The position numbers and the translations under genes are program-made. The notes under the pieces were generated by a model. It was not told the origin of the DNA and did not search any database. It was given only the letters and a program-made list of their open reading frames with translations. Of a DNA stretch of 64,000 nucleotides, positions 1 through 8,308 are shown piece by piece. Numbering within the stretch: the first letter of the stretch is position 1; each line of letters opens with the position of its first letter. Source of the DNA: Niveispirillum sp. (lineage in GTDB: Bacteria; Pseudomonadota; Alphaproteobacteria; Azospirillales; Azospirillaceae); the NCBI RefSeq assembly GCF_017996735.1, contig NZ_JAGOGJ010000010.1:40368-104367 (forward strand), written 5' to 3'.

Positions 1-2429
1 AGAATAACCGGCCGGAACCCGACGGGGAGAAGCGCAAGCAACGGCGTGAATTGTCGGATGCCGCCGGCATCGGCTGGTTCATGGGACAGGCGGGATGGTC
101 CTGGGCCCCGTCGGTGATGGCGGCGCTGGGCCTGCCGCATGGGCCGGGCGACGGCCGGGCGCGGCGCGGCCTGATGATCTGGAACCATCTGAAGGAATGG
201 CAGGCGGAAGCACCGGAACCGCCGCCCGGCCATATCCCCGTCGAACCGGCGGAGGCGCGCTGGCGTCTGGCCGAACTGGTGGGCAGCGGGGCCGGCGCCG
301 AACCGCGCCCGCAGCAGGCCGACTATGCCAGCGCCGTTTCCAGCGCCTTCACCCCGCGCGATGAACAGGGCGTGCCCAATGTGGTCCTGGCGGAGGCCGG
401 GACGGGCGTGGGCAAGACGCTGGGTTACCTGGCGCCCGCCACCGTCTGGGCGGAAAAGAACAGCGGCCCCGTCTGGATCTCCACCTATACCCGCCAGCTC
501 CAGCAGCAGATCGACAAGGAACTGGACCGGCTGCATCCCGACCCGGCGGTAAAGGCCAAGCGGGTGGTGGTGCGCAAGGGGCGGGAGAATTATCTCTGCC
601 TGCTGAACCTGGAGGAAGCGGCCAACATCGCCCATACCCAGCCGGCCTATGCCAATGCCATCGGCCTGATGGCCCGCTGGGCGGCGGCAACGCGGGATGG
701 TGACATGGCGGGCGGGGATTTCCCCGGCTGGCTGGTCGATATCCTGGGCAAGGGCCGCACCCTGGGCCTTGCGGACCGGCGGGGCGAATGCGTCTATAAT
801 GCCTGCGCCCATTATTCCCGCTGCTTTATCGAAAAATCGATCAGGCGGGCGCGCAAGGCCGATATCGTGGTGGCCAACCATGCCCTGGTCATGGTGCAGG
901 CGGCCCTGGGCGGGGGCGACGACGCCTATATCCCCACTCGTTATGTGTTTGACGAGGGGCATCATGTCTTCGATGCCGCCGACAATGCCTTCGCTGGCCA
1001 TCTGACGGCGGCGGAGGCGGCGGAACTGCGCCGCTGGCTGCTGGGGGCCGAGGTGTCGGGCCGCAGCCGGGCACGCGGCCTGCGCCGCCGGGTGGAGGAT
1101 CTGGTGGGCGGCGACAAGGTGTCCCTCGACCTGCTGCAGGAAATCCAGCAGGCGGCCCAGATCCTGCCCGGTGAAGCCTGGTCACAGCGTATCCATGGCG
1201 GGGAGGTGAAGGGACCGCTGGAATCCTTCCTGGCCGGGGTGCGCGGACAGGTCTATGCCCGCGCCCAGGGCGTGGACAATCCCTACAGCCTGGAAACCGA
1301 CTGCAAGCCGGTGGCTGAGGGGCTGGTCGATCTGGCGGTCGAACTGGACATGGCGCTTTTGAAACTGGCCACGCCGCTGGAAAAGCTGGCCGACCGGTTG
1401 AAGGAGATGCTGGACGAGGAAAGCGACGAGCTGGAGGCCGAAACCCGCCGCCGCATGGACAGCGTGGCGCGGGCCTGCAAGCGCCGGGCGCAGAACGAGG
1501 TCAATGGCTGGCGGCTGATGCTGCAAAGCCTGAAGGATGAGACGCCGCGCAAATTTGTGGACTGGTTCGGGATCGAGCGGGTGGAGGGGCGGGATTTCGA
1601 CCTGGGCATGTATCGCCACTGGGTCGACCCGACCATCCCGTTTGCCGACACGGTGGGCACGGTTGCCCATGGCCTGGTCCTGACCAGCGCCACCCTGACC
1701 GACGGGACGGGCGATGTGGAGCAGGATTGGCAGGCGGCGCATCTGCGCACCGGTACCGTGCATATGGGCGCCACGGCGCTCCGCGCCGCCGTGCCCAGCC
1801 CGTTCGACTATGCCAGCCAGACCCGCGTGCTGGTGGTCAATGATGTGCGCAAGGATGATCTGGGCCAGGTGGCGGCCGCCTATCGCGAACTGTTCCTGGC
1901 GGCGGGTGGCGGCGGGCTGGGCCTGTTCACGGCCATCCAGCGGCTGCGCGCTGTCCATGAACGCATCGCCGAACCGCTGGAGGAAGCGGGCATCCCGCTG
2001 CTGGCCCAACATCTGGACGGTATGGATGTGCCCACCCTGGTGGATATTTTCCGGGGGGAGGAGGATGCCTGTCTGCTGGGCACCGATGCGGTACGCGACG
2101 GGGTGGATGTGCCGGGCCGATCCCTGCGCCTGATCGTCTTCGACCGTGTGCCCTGGCCCCGGCCCGACATCCTGCACAAGGCGCGGCGCAATTATTTCGA
2201 CAAGATCGCGGGCCGTCGCGGTTTTGACGACATGATCACCCGCCTGCGCCTGCGTCAGGCCTTCGGCCGGCTGGTCCGCCGCGCCGATGATCAGGGCGTG
2301 TTTGTGCTGCTGGACCCGATGATGCCATCCCGCCTGGCGGGTGCCTTTCCCGAAGGGGTGGAGGTGCGCAAGGTCGGACTGGCCGAGGCGGTGCGGGTGA
2401 CGCGGGGATTTCTGGGCAGCCGGGACTGA
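1..2429 (+). CDS. DinG/XPD-like Fe-S ATP-dependent DNA helicase, 5' partial
   Basis: Superfamily 2 helicase of the DinG/Rad3 (XPD) group, expected to unwind DNA 5' to 3' in repair or replication-fork clearance. Counting from the TTG at 51, Walker A (AEAGTGVGKT) is at residues 114-123 and the DEGH box at 301-304. Four cysteines at 183, 247, 252 and 258 have the spacing of the Fe-S cluster of XPD/DinG enzymes. A C-terminal QAFGRLVRR (motif VI) follows GVDVPG. The frame stays open from 51 back to position 3, so the gene almost certainly begins before the window and TTG 51 is not its real start. It converges with a small minus-strand frame 8 bases downstream. The helicase group is clear; the cellular role is not shown by the sequence. 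Confidence 0.9.
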   Translation, partial: NNRPEPDGEKRKQRRELSDAAGIGWFMGQAGWSWAPSVMAALGLPHGPGDGRARRGLMIWNHLKEWQAEAPEPPPGHIPVEPAEARWRLAELVGSGAGAEPRPQQADYASAVSSAFTPRDEQGVPNVVLAEAGTGVGKTLGYLAPATVWAEKNSGPVWISTYTRQLQQQIDKELDRLHPDPAVKAKRVVVRKGRENYLCLLNLEEAANIAHTQPAYANAIGLMARWAAATRDGDMAGGDFPGWLVDILGKGRTLGLADRRGECVYNACAHYSRCFIEKSIRRARKADIVVANHALVMVQAALGGGDDAYIPTRYVFDEGHHVFDAADNAFAGHLTAAEAAELRRWLLGAEVSGRSRARGLRRRVEDLVGGDKVSLDLLQEIQQAAQILPGEAWSQRIHGGEVKGPLESFLAGVRGQVYARAQGVDNPYSLETDCKPVAEGLVDLAVELDMALLKLATPLEKLADRLKEMLDEESDELEAETRRRMDSVARACKRRAQNEVNGWRLMLQSLKDETPRKFVDWFGIERVEGRDFDLGMYRHWVDPTIPFADTVGTVAHGLVLTSATLTDGTGDVEQDWQAAHLRTGTVHMGATALRAAVPSPFDYASQTRVLVVNDVRKDDLGQVAAAYRELFLAAGGGGLGLFTAIQRLRAVHERIAEPLEEAGIPLLAQHLDGMDVPTLVDIFRGEEDACLLGTDAVRDGVDVPGRSLRLIVFDRVPWPRPDILHKARRNYFDKIAGRRGFDDMITRLRLRQAFGRLVRRADDQGVFVLLDPMMPSRLAGAFPEGVEVRKVGLAEAVRVTRGFLGSRD

Positions 2430-2436
2430 CCGGTCC

Positions 2437-2598
2437 CTATTCCCCGGATCTGCGCGAAAAGGCAGCCGCGCCCCGCATCAGCCGTTCCAGATCGCGGATA
2501 CGGTCGGCCTGCTTTGCCTGACGGCGCTGTTCGTCCGTCTGGCCCTCCGTTGTGACGACACGCCGCCCGTCGCCCTGTTCCCGGTCATCCATTTCCAT
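2437..2598 (-). CDS. small charged hypothetical protein (53 aa)
   Basis: Short frame convergent with the helicase gene. It starts with ATG at 2598, preceded by a purine-rich GGTGGGA about 8 bases upstream, and ends with TAG at 2437. The product is highly charged (many R, D, E and Q). Its middle part, around KQADRIRDLERL, looks like a single amphipathic helix or short coiled coil, and the tail is basic. Codons are GC-ending like the neighbouring genes, which favours real coding. No cysteine, signal peptide or membrane segment is visible and I do not recognise a family. It could still be chance in GC-rich DNA. Confidence 0.45.
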   Translation of the reverse strand: MEMDDREQGDGRRVVTTEGQTDEQRRQAKQADRIRDLERLMRGAAAFSRRSGE

Positions 2599-2735
2599 CT
2601 GTCGTCCCACCTACAAATGGCCCCCGCCGCATACGATAGTCCGTCAGCCGGACGGGGGTGGCAATCCGCCTCCTGCACATGGCTGGCGTCAAAGTGTCGC
2701 GGAGCCGACACCGAACCGCAATAAACAGATGCACA

Positions 2736-2753
2736 CATAAAGATATCTTTATG
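2736..2753. promoter_or_regulatory. perfect 18-bp palindrome upstream of ahcY, candidate SahR-type operator
   Basis: The sequence CATAAAGATATCTTTATG reads identically on both strands over 18 bases and lies about 125 bases before the ahcY start, in an AT-rich pocket of GC-rich DNA. ArsR-family regulators of the SAM cycle (SahR and relatives) are known to control ahcY and methionine genes in Proteobacteria through palindromic sites, so this is the likeliest reading. The specific regulator is inference; no ArsR gene is present in the window. Confidence 0.6.
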
Positions 2754-2877
2754 CTTGCCCGCGACGGCTCCGCCTGATACATCCTGCGCCAGATACGGCA
2801 ACCATTATGGCTTGCCGCTGCTTTGCATTTCGTAAACGCCAAGATCAGCACCCGGACGGGTGCGACCGGGAGCCATC

Positions 2878-4173
2878 ATGACCGCCTTTACCGATTACAA
2901 GGTCGCCGACATCTCGCTGGCCGGCTGGGGCCGCAAGGAAATCACCATCGCCGAGACCGAGATGCCGGGCCTGATGGCCCTGCGCGCGGAATATGGTGCC
3001 GCCAAGCCGCTGGCCGGTGCCCGCATCGTCGGCTGCCTGCACATGACCATCCAGACCGCCGTCCTGATCGAGACGCTGACGGCGCTCGGCGCCACCGTGC
3101 GCTGGTCGTCCTGCAACATCTTCTCGACCCAGGATCAGGCCGCCGCCGCCATCGCCGCCGCCGGCATTCCGGTCTTCGCCTGGAAGGGTGAGACGGAAGA
3201 GGAATTCTGGTGGTGCATCGAGCAGACGCTGCGCGGTCCGGACGGCTGGGTCCCCAACATGATCCTGGACGATGGCGGCGACGTCACCCAGATCATGCAT
3301 GAGAAGTACCCGGAGATGCTGGCCGAGGTGAAGGGCCTGTCGGAAGAGACCACGACCGGCGTGCATCGCCTGTATGAGATGGTGAAGGCCGGCACCCTGA
3401 AGGTCCCCGCCATCAACGTGAATGACAGCGTCACCAAGTCGAAGTTCGACAATCTGTATGGCTGCCGCGAGTCGCTGGTGGACGGCATCAAGCGCGCCAC
3501 CGACGTGATGATCGCCGGCAAGGTCGCCGTCGTCGCCGGCTATGGCGACGTGGGCAAGGGCTCCGCCGCTTCCCTGCGCACCCAGGGCGCCCGCGTCCTG
3601 GTCACCGAGATCGACCCGATCAACGCCCTGCAGGCCGCCATGGAAGGCTATCAGGTCGTCACGATGGAAGACGCCGCCCCGCTGGGCGACATCTTTGTGA
3701 CCGCCACGGGCAATGTGGACGTGATCACGCTGGACCATATGCGCGCCATGAAGGACCGCGCCATCGTCTGCAATATCGGCCATTTCGATAGCGAGATTCA
3801 GATCGCCTCGCTCCAGAACTATGTCTGGGACGAAGTGAAGCCGCAGGTCGATGAGGTCGTGTTCCCCGATGGCAAGCGCCTGATCGTTCTGGCCAAGGGC
3901 CGTCTGGTCAACCTGGGCTGCGCCACCGGTCACCCCAGCTTCGTGATGTCCGCCAGCTTCACCAACCAGGTGCTGGCCCAGATCGAGCTGTGGCAGAACC
4001 ATGCCAAGTACGAGAACAAGGTCTATGTGCTGCCCAAGCACCTGGACGAGAAGGTGGCCCGCCTGCATCTGGACAAGATCGGCGCCAAGCTGACGGTGCT
4101 GAGCGACAAGCAGGCCGAGTATATCGCCGTGCCGGTCCAGGGTCCGTTCAAGCCGGATCACTACCGCTACTGA
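2878..4173 (+). CDS. ahcY: adenosylhomocysteinase (S-adenosyl-L-homocysteine hydrolase)
   Basis: Cytosolic NAD-dependent enzyme that reversibly splits S-adenosylhomocysteine into adenosine and homocysteine, relieving product inhibition of SAM methyltransferases. The 431-residue length is normal. Visible landmarks are HMTIQTA (55-61), DDGGD (131-135), the substrate segment [11 protein letters not shown] (182-192), the NAD-binding loop GYGDVGKG (221-228) and the conserved tail [11 protein letters not shown] 2878 is chosen because GGGAG lies 7 bases upstream and the protein then starts like its family; an in-frame GTG at 2860 would add six unlikely residues. It is followed by a strong terminator, so it is probably monocistronic, under control of the upstream palindrome. 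Confidence 0.98.
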   Translation: MTAFTDYKVADISLAGWGRKEITIAETEMPGLMALRAEYGAAKPLAGARIVGCLHMTIQTAVLIETLTALGATVRWSSCNIFSTQDQAAAAIAAAGIPVFAWKGETEEEFWWCIEQTLRGPDGWVPNMILDDGGDVTQIMHEKYPEMLAEVKGLSEETTTGVHRLYEMVKAGTLKVPAINVNDSVTKSKFDNLYGCRESLVDGIKRATDVMIAGKVAVVAGYGDVGKGSAASLRTQGARVLVTEIDPINALQAAMEGYQVVTMEDAAPLGDIFVTATGNVDVITLDHMRAMKDRAIVCNIGHFDSEIQIASLQNYVWDEVKPQVDEVVFPDGKRLIVLAKGRLVNLGCATGHPSFVMSASFTNQVLAQIELWQNHAKYENKVYVLPKHLDEKVARLHLDKIGAKLTVLSDKQAEYIAVPVQGPFKPDHYRY

Positions 4174-4202
4174 TGTCGCTGCCCTTTCGGGTGCCGATAC
4201 AC

Positions 4203-4237
4203 AAACCCCCGCCGGGCGACCGGCGGGGGTTTTGTTT
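4203..4237 (+). terminator. rho-independent terminator of ahcY, probably bidirectional
   Basis: A GC-rich stem (CCCCCGCCG / CGGCGGGGG, loop GGCGAC) flanked by AAA on the left and TTTTGTTTT on the right, 30 bases after the ahcY stop. The left-hand A run gives a shorter U tract on the other strand, where it lies beyond the mutT stop. Confidence 0.9.
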
Positions 4238-4312
4238 TGGGGCCAGAGAATGTTTGCGATGAGGCCCTGCTTTTCAGTTCCTCAGGCGCCGGGCAGTGGA
4301 AAGGAAAACACC

Positions 4313-4762
4313 CTAAAGCAGGTCCCGCAGGATGGGGATCAGGGGGATGTCGGCGGGGGGCATGGGGTAGTCGCCCATGCGCACCGGCTTTACCCAGGCC
4401 AGTTGCTGCCCCTCCAGCGGGGTGGGCGTGCCCTTCCAGACGCGGGCCGCATAGAGCGGCATCAGCAGGTGGAAATCATCATAGGTGTGGCTGGCAAAGG
4501 CGATGGGGGCCAGACAGCTTTCAGCCGTGTCGATTCCCAGCTCCTCCTTCAACTCTCGCACCAGGGCCGCTTCCGGCGTTTCACCGGCATCGACCTTGCC
4601 GCCAGGAAACTCCCATAGGCCCGCCATGGATTTGCCGGGGGGGCGCTGGGCCAGCAGCACACGGCCATCGGCATCGACCAACGCGACCGCCGCGACAAGC
4701 ACGGTGCGGAACGGCCCTTTACGGGCCGGTTCCTGCCAGCATTGTGTGTCGCCGCCGCTCAC
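4313..4762 (-). CDS. mutT: 8-oxo-dGTP diphosphatase, MutT-type Nudix hydrolase
   Basis: Nudix hydrolase of 149 residues that sanitises the nucleotide pool by hydrolysing oxidised dGTP. The complete Nudix box (G-x5-E-x7-REL-x-EE-x-G-I) lies at residues 55-77, and the LAQRPPGKSMAGLWEFPGG stretch before it is typical of MutT proper. The start is GTG at 4762, which shares GTGA with the argJ stop, so the two genes are translationally coupled in an argJ-mutT operon. That pairing recurs in alphaproteobacteria. Other Nudix substrates are possible, but the motif context favours MutT. Confidence 0.9.
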   Translation of the reverse strand: MSGGDTQCWQEPARKGPFRTVLVAAVALVDADGRVLLAQRPPGKSMAGLWEFPGGKVDAGETPEAALVRELKEELGIDTAESCLAPIAFASHTYDDFHLLMPLYAARVWKGTPTPLEGQQLAWVKPVRMGDYPMPPADIPLIPILRDLL

Positions 4763-6003
4763 GACCGGTAGCTGCCATTGATGTCGATATAGCCGTGGGT
4801 CAGGTCGCAGGTCCAGACGGTGGCCTTGCCGGCGCCCAGGCCGATATCGACCTCGAACAGGATTTCCTGGCCCTTCATATGGGCGGCCACCGGCGCCTCG
4901 TCATAGCCCGGCACCTCCATCCCGTTGGCGCAAATCTGCACGCCACCGGCGGAGATAACCAGCAGGTCGCGGTCCGCCCGCTCACCCGCACGGCCCACGG
5001 CGGCGACGATGCGGCCCCAGTTGGCATCCTCACCGGCCACCGCCGTCTTCACCAGCGGGGAATTGGCGATGGTGAGCGCGATGCGCTTGGCGGCGGCGTC
5101 GCTCTCCGCCCCCGTGACGCGCACCTCCACAAACTTGGTCGCCCCCTCGCCATCGCGCACGATCTGCTTGGCCAGGTCCAGGCAGACGGCGTCGAGAGCG
5201 GCGGCGAAGGCGGCCAGACGCGGGTCGGCAGCATCCTCGATGGCGGCATGCGCGGCCTTGCGGGTGGCACACAGGACCAGCGTGTCCGATGTGGAGGTGT
5301 CGCCATCCACCGTGATGGAATTGAAGCTGCGGTCCGTGGCCGATGACAGGGCCGCCTGCAACGGGCCCGGCGCGATGTTGGCGTCGGTGAAGACATAGGC
5401 CAGCATGGTCGCCATGTCGGGCGCGATCATGCCGCTGCCCTTGGCGAAGCCGGCGACGGTCACGGTGACGCCGTCGATGGTGGCCGTGGCCGACGCTCCC
5501 TTGGGGAAGGTGTCGGTGGTCATTATGGCGCGGGCCGCCACCTCCCAGGCCGCACCTTCCGCCGGGACCAGCTTGGTGAAGGCTTCCGGCAGCGACTTGG
5601 CGATCAGGTCGGACGGCATGGGCTGGCCGATGACGCCGGTGGAGGCGGGGAAGATTTCGCTGGGCTTGCAGCCCAGCAGGGCCACCGTGGCATCGATGGT
5701 GGCGTCCACGAACGCCTCCCCGGCCTTGCCGGTGAAGGCATTGGAATTGCCGGCATTGACCACCAGGGCGCGCACGGCGCCGCCGGCCAGATGGGCGCGG
5801 CAGCGATGAACCGGTGCCGATGCGGTCAGCGAACGGGTCAGCACGGCGGCCACGCTGGACCCTTCATCCAGCACCGCCACCATCACGTCGTTGCGCGGCG
5901 TCTTGTATCGGATGCCGGCGCGATGCCCGGCCAGACGCACGCCCGGCACGGGCGGCAGCGACGGGAATGAGGTGGGGGCGAGCGGAGAGACGGCGGTCGC
6001 CAT
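4759..6003 (-). CDS. argJ: bifunctional glutamate N-acetyltransferase / amino-acid acetyltransferase ArgJ
   Basis: Arginine biosynthesis enzyme that moves the acetyl group from N-acetylornithine to glutamate, and in bifunctional forms also makes N-acetylglutamate from acetyl-CoA. With the start at ATG 6003 the protein has 414 residues, normal for ArgJ. The self-cleavage site is visible in KGSGMIAPDMATML, with Thr199 as the predicted nucleophile (cut between Ala198 and Thr199); STGVIG at 121-126 is also conserved. The longer reading from 6111 would overlap the upstream terminator hairpin and is rejected. It lies just downstream of the rpsA terminator and ends in a 4-base overlap with mutT. Confidence 0.95.
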   Translation of the reverse strand: MATAVSPLAPTSFPSLPPVPGVRLAGHRAGIRYKTPRNDVMVAVLDEGSSVAAVLTRSLTASAPVHRCRAHLAGGAVRALVVNAGNSNAFTGKAGEAFVDATIDATVALLGCKPSEIFPASTGVIGQPMPSDLIAKSLPEAFTKLVPAEGAAWEVAARAIMTTDTFPKGASATATIDGVTVTVAGFAKGSGMIAPDMATMLAYVFTDANIAPGPLQAALSSATDRSFNSITVDGDTSTSDTLVLCATRKAAHAAIEDAADPRLAAFAAALDAVCLDLAKQIVRDGEGATKFVEVRVTGAESDAAAKRIALTIANSPLVKTAVAGEDANWGRIVAAVGRAGERADRDLLVISAGGVQICANGMEVPGYDEAPVAAHMKGQEILFEVDIGLGAGKATVWTCDLTHGYIDINGSYRS

Positions 6004-6110
6004 GGATGCATGCTCCGGGGCAGGGGATTGATCCGCCGCATCAAGCCGATGCAGGGCCACCGGGTCAAGTGTCGCTTCGATGGCAGCGTCGATGTCCGGC
6101 CTCAAAAGCA

Positions 6111-6140
6111 AAAGGCCGTCGGGTCGCCCCGACGGCCTTT
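6111..6140 (-). terminator. rho-independent terminator of rpsA
   Basis: A perfect 13-bp stem (left arm AAAGGCCGTCGGG, right arm its complement) with a 4-base loop. On the minus strand it is followed by a T-rich run (TTTTGCTTTT). It lies about 40 bases beyond the rpsA stop and before the argJ start. Confidence 0.92.
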
Positions 6141-6181
6141 ACTTACTCAACGCGCATCAGATGCGCCGATCCGTTGCCGGA

Positions 6182-7876
6182 TCAGTCGTTCTGCTGCTTG
6201 CGCTTCAGGGCGGCGCCCAGGATGTCGCCCAGCGAGGCGCCCGAGTCGGACGAACCATACTCGGCCATCGCGGACTTCTCTTCCTCGACTTCCTTGGCCT
6301 TGATCGACAGGCCGATCTTGCGGGAACCGCGATCGACCTGGGTGACCTTGGCATCGACCTTCTCGCCAACGGCGAAGCGGTCGGGGCGCTGCTCGGAACG
6401 CTCACGGCTCAGGTCGGACTTGCGGATGAAGCCGGTGAAGCCTTCACCCACCTCAACCTCGATCCCGCCTTCGGTGATCTGGGTCACGGTGCAGGTGACG
6501 ACTTCGCCCTTCTTGATGCCGGCAGCGGCGCTCTCGAACGGATCGGAAGCGAGCTGCTTGATGCCCAGGGAGATGCGTTCCTTCTCAACGTCAACGTCCA
6601 GGACCTTGACCTTGACCTGATCGCCCTTCTTGTACTCCTGGATCGCCTGCTCGCCGGGGGTGTTCCAGTCCAGATCGGACAGGTGCACCATACCGTCGAT
6701 GTCGCCCGGCAGACCAACGAACAGACCGAATTCGGTGATGTTCTTGACTTCGCCTTCCAGCTCGGTGCCGCCCGGGAACTTCTCGACGAAGGCTTCCCAG
6801 GGGTTCTGCATGGTCTGCTTCAGACCCAGCGAGATACGGCGCTTCACCGGATCGACGTCCAGGACCATTACTTCCACTTCCTGAGAGGTGGAAACGATCT
6901 TGCCCGGATGGACGTTCTTCTTGGTCCAGCTCATCTCGGAGACGTGGACCAGACCTTCGATACCGGGCTCCAGCTCCACAAAGGCGCCGTAGTCGGTGAT
7001 GTTGGTGACGCGACCCTTGAACTTGGCCTGCGGCGGGTACTTGGCTTCCACGCCCTCCCACGGATCGGCCTCAAGCTGCTTCATGCCGAGGCTGATGCGC
7101 TGGGTTTCCGGGTTGAAGCGGATGACCTGGACCGTGACGGTCTGGCCGATCTGCAGGGCTTCGGACGGGTGGTTGATGCGGCGCCAGGCGATGTCGGTGA
7201 CGTGCAGCAGGCCGTCAACGCCACCCAGGTCAACGAACGCACCGTAATCGGTGATGTTCTTGACCACACCCTGCAGAACCTGGCCTTCCTTGAGGGAGGC
7301 AACCAGCTCGGAGCGGGCTTCCGCACGGCTTTCTTCCAGCACGGCGCGGCGGGAGACAACGATGTTGCCGCGCGAGCGGTCCATCTTCAGGATCTGGAAC
7401 GGCTGCGGCGTGCCCATCAGCGGGGCGATGTCGCGCACCGGACGGATATCGACCTGGCTGCCCGGCAGGAAGGCCACGGCGCCATTCAGATCGACGGTGA
7501 AGCCACCCTTGACGCGGCCGAAGATGATGCCGGTGACGCGGGACTGGTCCGTAAAGGACTTTTCCAGCAGGGTCCAGGCTTCCTCGCGCTTGGCCTTCTC
7601 ACGGGACAGGACGGCTTCGCCGTTCTTGTCTTCCATGCGCTCCAGGTAAACTTCGACGGTGTCGCCAACCTTCAGCTCGATCGGCTGACCGGGAACGGCG
7701 AATTCCTTCAGGGCGACGCGGCCCTCGGACTTCAGGCCGACATCGATCAGGACCTGGTCATTGTCGATGCTGAGGATGCGGCCCTTGACGACGGTGCCTT
7801 CCAGGCTGTCGGAGGAACCGAAGGACTCTTCAAGCAGAGCGGCGAAGCTTTCCTTCGCGGCGGAAACCTGTGCCAT
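6182..7876 (-). CDS. rpsA: 30S ribosomal protein S1
   Basis: Ribosomal protein S1 (564 residues), which binds mRNA leaders on the 30S subunit during initiation. It is built from repeated S1 RNA-binding domains: DNDQVLIDVGLKSEG near the N-terminus, repeated ITDYGAFVDL/VEL and ISLGLKQ/ISLGIKQ segments, then a diverged last repeat and a short charged tail. ATG 7876 is chosen for the family start MAQVSAAKESF and GGAG 7 bases upstream. The frame runs open to 8197, but that part is leader, not protein. In many alphaproteobacteria cmk lies immediately upstream; here an unrelated gene separates them. Confidence 0.97.
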   Translation of the reverse strand: MAQVSAAKESFAALLEESFGSSDSLEGTVVKGRILSIDNDQVLIDVGLKSEGRVALKEFAVPGQPIELKVGDTVEVYLERMEDKNGEAVLSREKAKREEAWTLLEKSFTDQSRVTGIIFGRVKGGFTVDLNGAVAFLPGSQVDIRPVRDIAPLMGTPQPFQILKMDRSRGNIVVSRRAVLEESRAEARSELVASLKEGQVLQGVVKNITDYGAFVDLGGVDGLLHVTDIAWRRINHPSEALQIGQTVTVQVIRFNPETQRISLGMKQLEADPWEGVEAKYPPQAKFKGRVTNITDYGAFVELEPGIEGLVHVSEMSWTKKNVHPGKIVSTSQEVEVMVLDVDPVKRRISLGLKQTMQNPWEAFVEKFPGGTELEGEVKNITEFGLFVGLPGDIDGMVHLSDLDWNTPGEQAIQEYKKGDQVKVKVLDVDVEKERISLGIKQLASDPFESAAAGIKKGEVVTCTVTQITEGGIEVEVGEGFTGFIRKSDLSRERSEQRPDRFAVGEKVDAKVTQVDRGSRKIGLSIKAKEVEEEKSAMAEYGSSDSGASLGDILGAALKRKQQND

Positions 7877-8227
7877 TTGAACTCCAATGGGCAGACTGTT
7901 TCGGGTTGAAGACAACGGCAACGCTGCCCCCCGTGTCCGGCACGCCCGAGCCGGTCGGAAAGCTTTGCCACCGCCGCGCCGGACACCACGCCCGGCGGCT
8001 TTGGTACGCTGATGCCCGCCCGGTCGCCCAGGGCGGGTCCATCCCGAAGAGACCGGCAATGTCAGACGAAATGTCTGGCAGGAACCGGTGAAGGCCATGG
8101 CGGCACCGGTGACGGGCACCGGCGAGGACGTTTCAAGCAAAAACGCGGGCACCGACGCGCCCCGGGATTTCCCCTGGCGGTCGTCCGCTCGCGTCACGAT
8201 CCTTCATGTCCTTCGGGACAGGCGCGT
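7877..8227 (-). promoter_or_regulatory. long 5' leader of rpsA (about 345 nt)
   Basis: This 432-base gap between rpsA and the next gene holds no convincing gene. It appears to be promoter plus a leader of about 345 nt on the minus strand. Near the predicted 5' end is a small hairpin (TGTCC / GGACA around CGAA), with further GC-rich inverted segments downstream. S1 is known in E. coli to repress its own translation through leader structure; that this leader does the same is inference. Confidence 0.45.
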
Positions 8228-8256
8228 CTTATAGCCGCGATGGGCGGCCCCCGCAA
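8228..8256 (-). promoter_or_regulatory. predicted sigma-70-type promoter of rpsA
   Basis: On the minus strand, TTGCGG (-35) and TATAAG (-10) are separated by exactly 17 bases, giving a start near 8221. The same pair of hexamers with the same spacing precedes ndk at 22154-22182, which supports both. Confidence 0.65.
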
Positions 8257-8308
8257 CCGATAGAGTCAGGTGTGCGCCTGCGTTTCTGCGGCGCACCGCG
8301 CATGGGTG

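Noticed and set aside
2599..2877. SAH riboswitch before ahcY
   Set aside because: No match to the conserved SAH-riboswitch core; the palindrome suggests protein control instead.
2845..4161. Long antisense frame over ahcY
   Set aside because: Same GC artefact; ahcY on the other strand has every expected motif.
7877..8197. N-terminal extension of the rpsA frame
   Set aside because: It lacks S1-family similarity, is Pro/Arg-rich as expected of non-coding GC-rich DNA, and a good ribosome-binding site marks ATG 7876.
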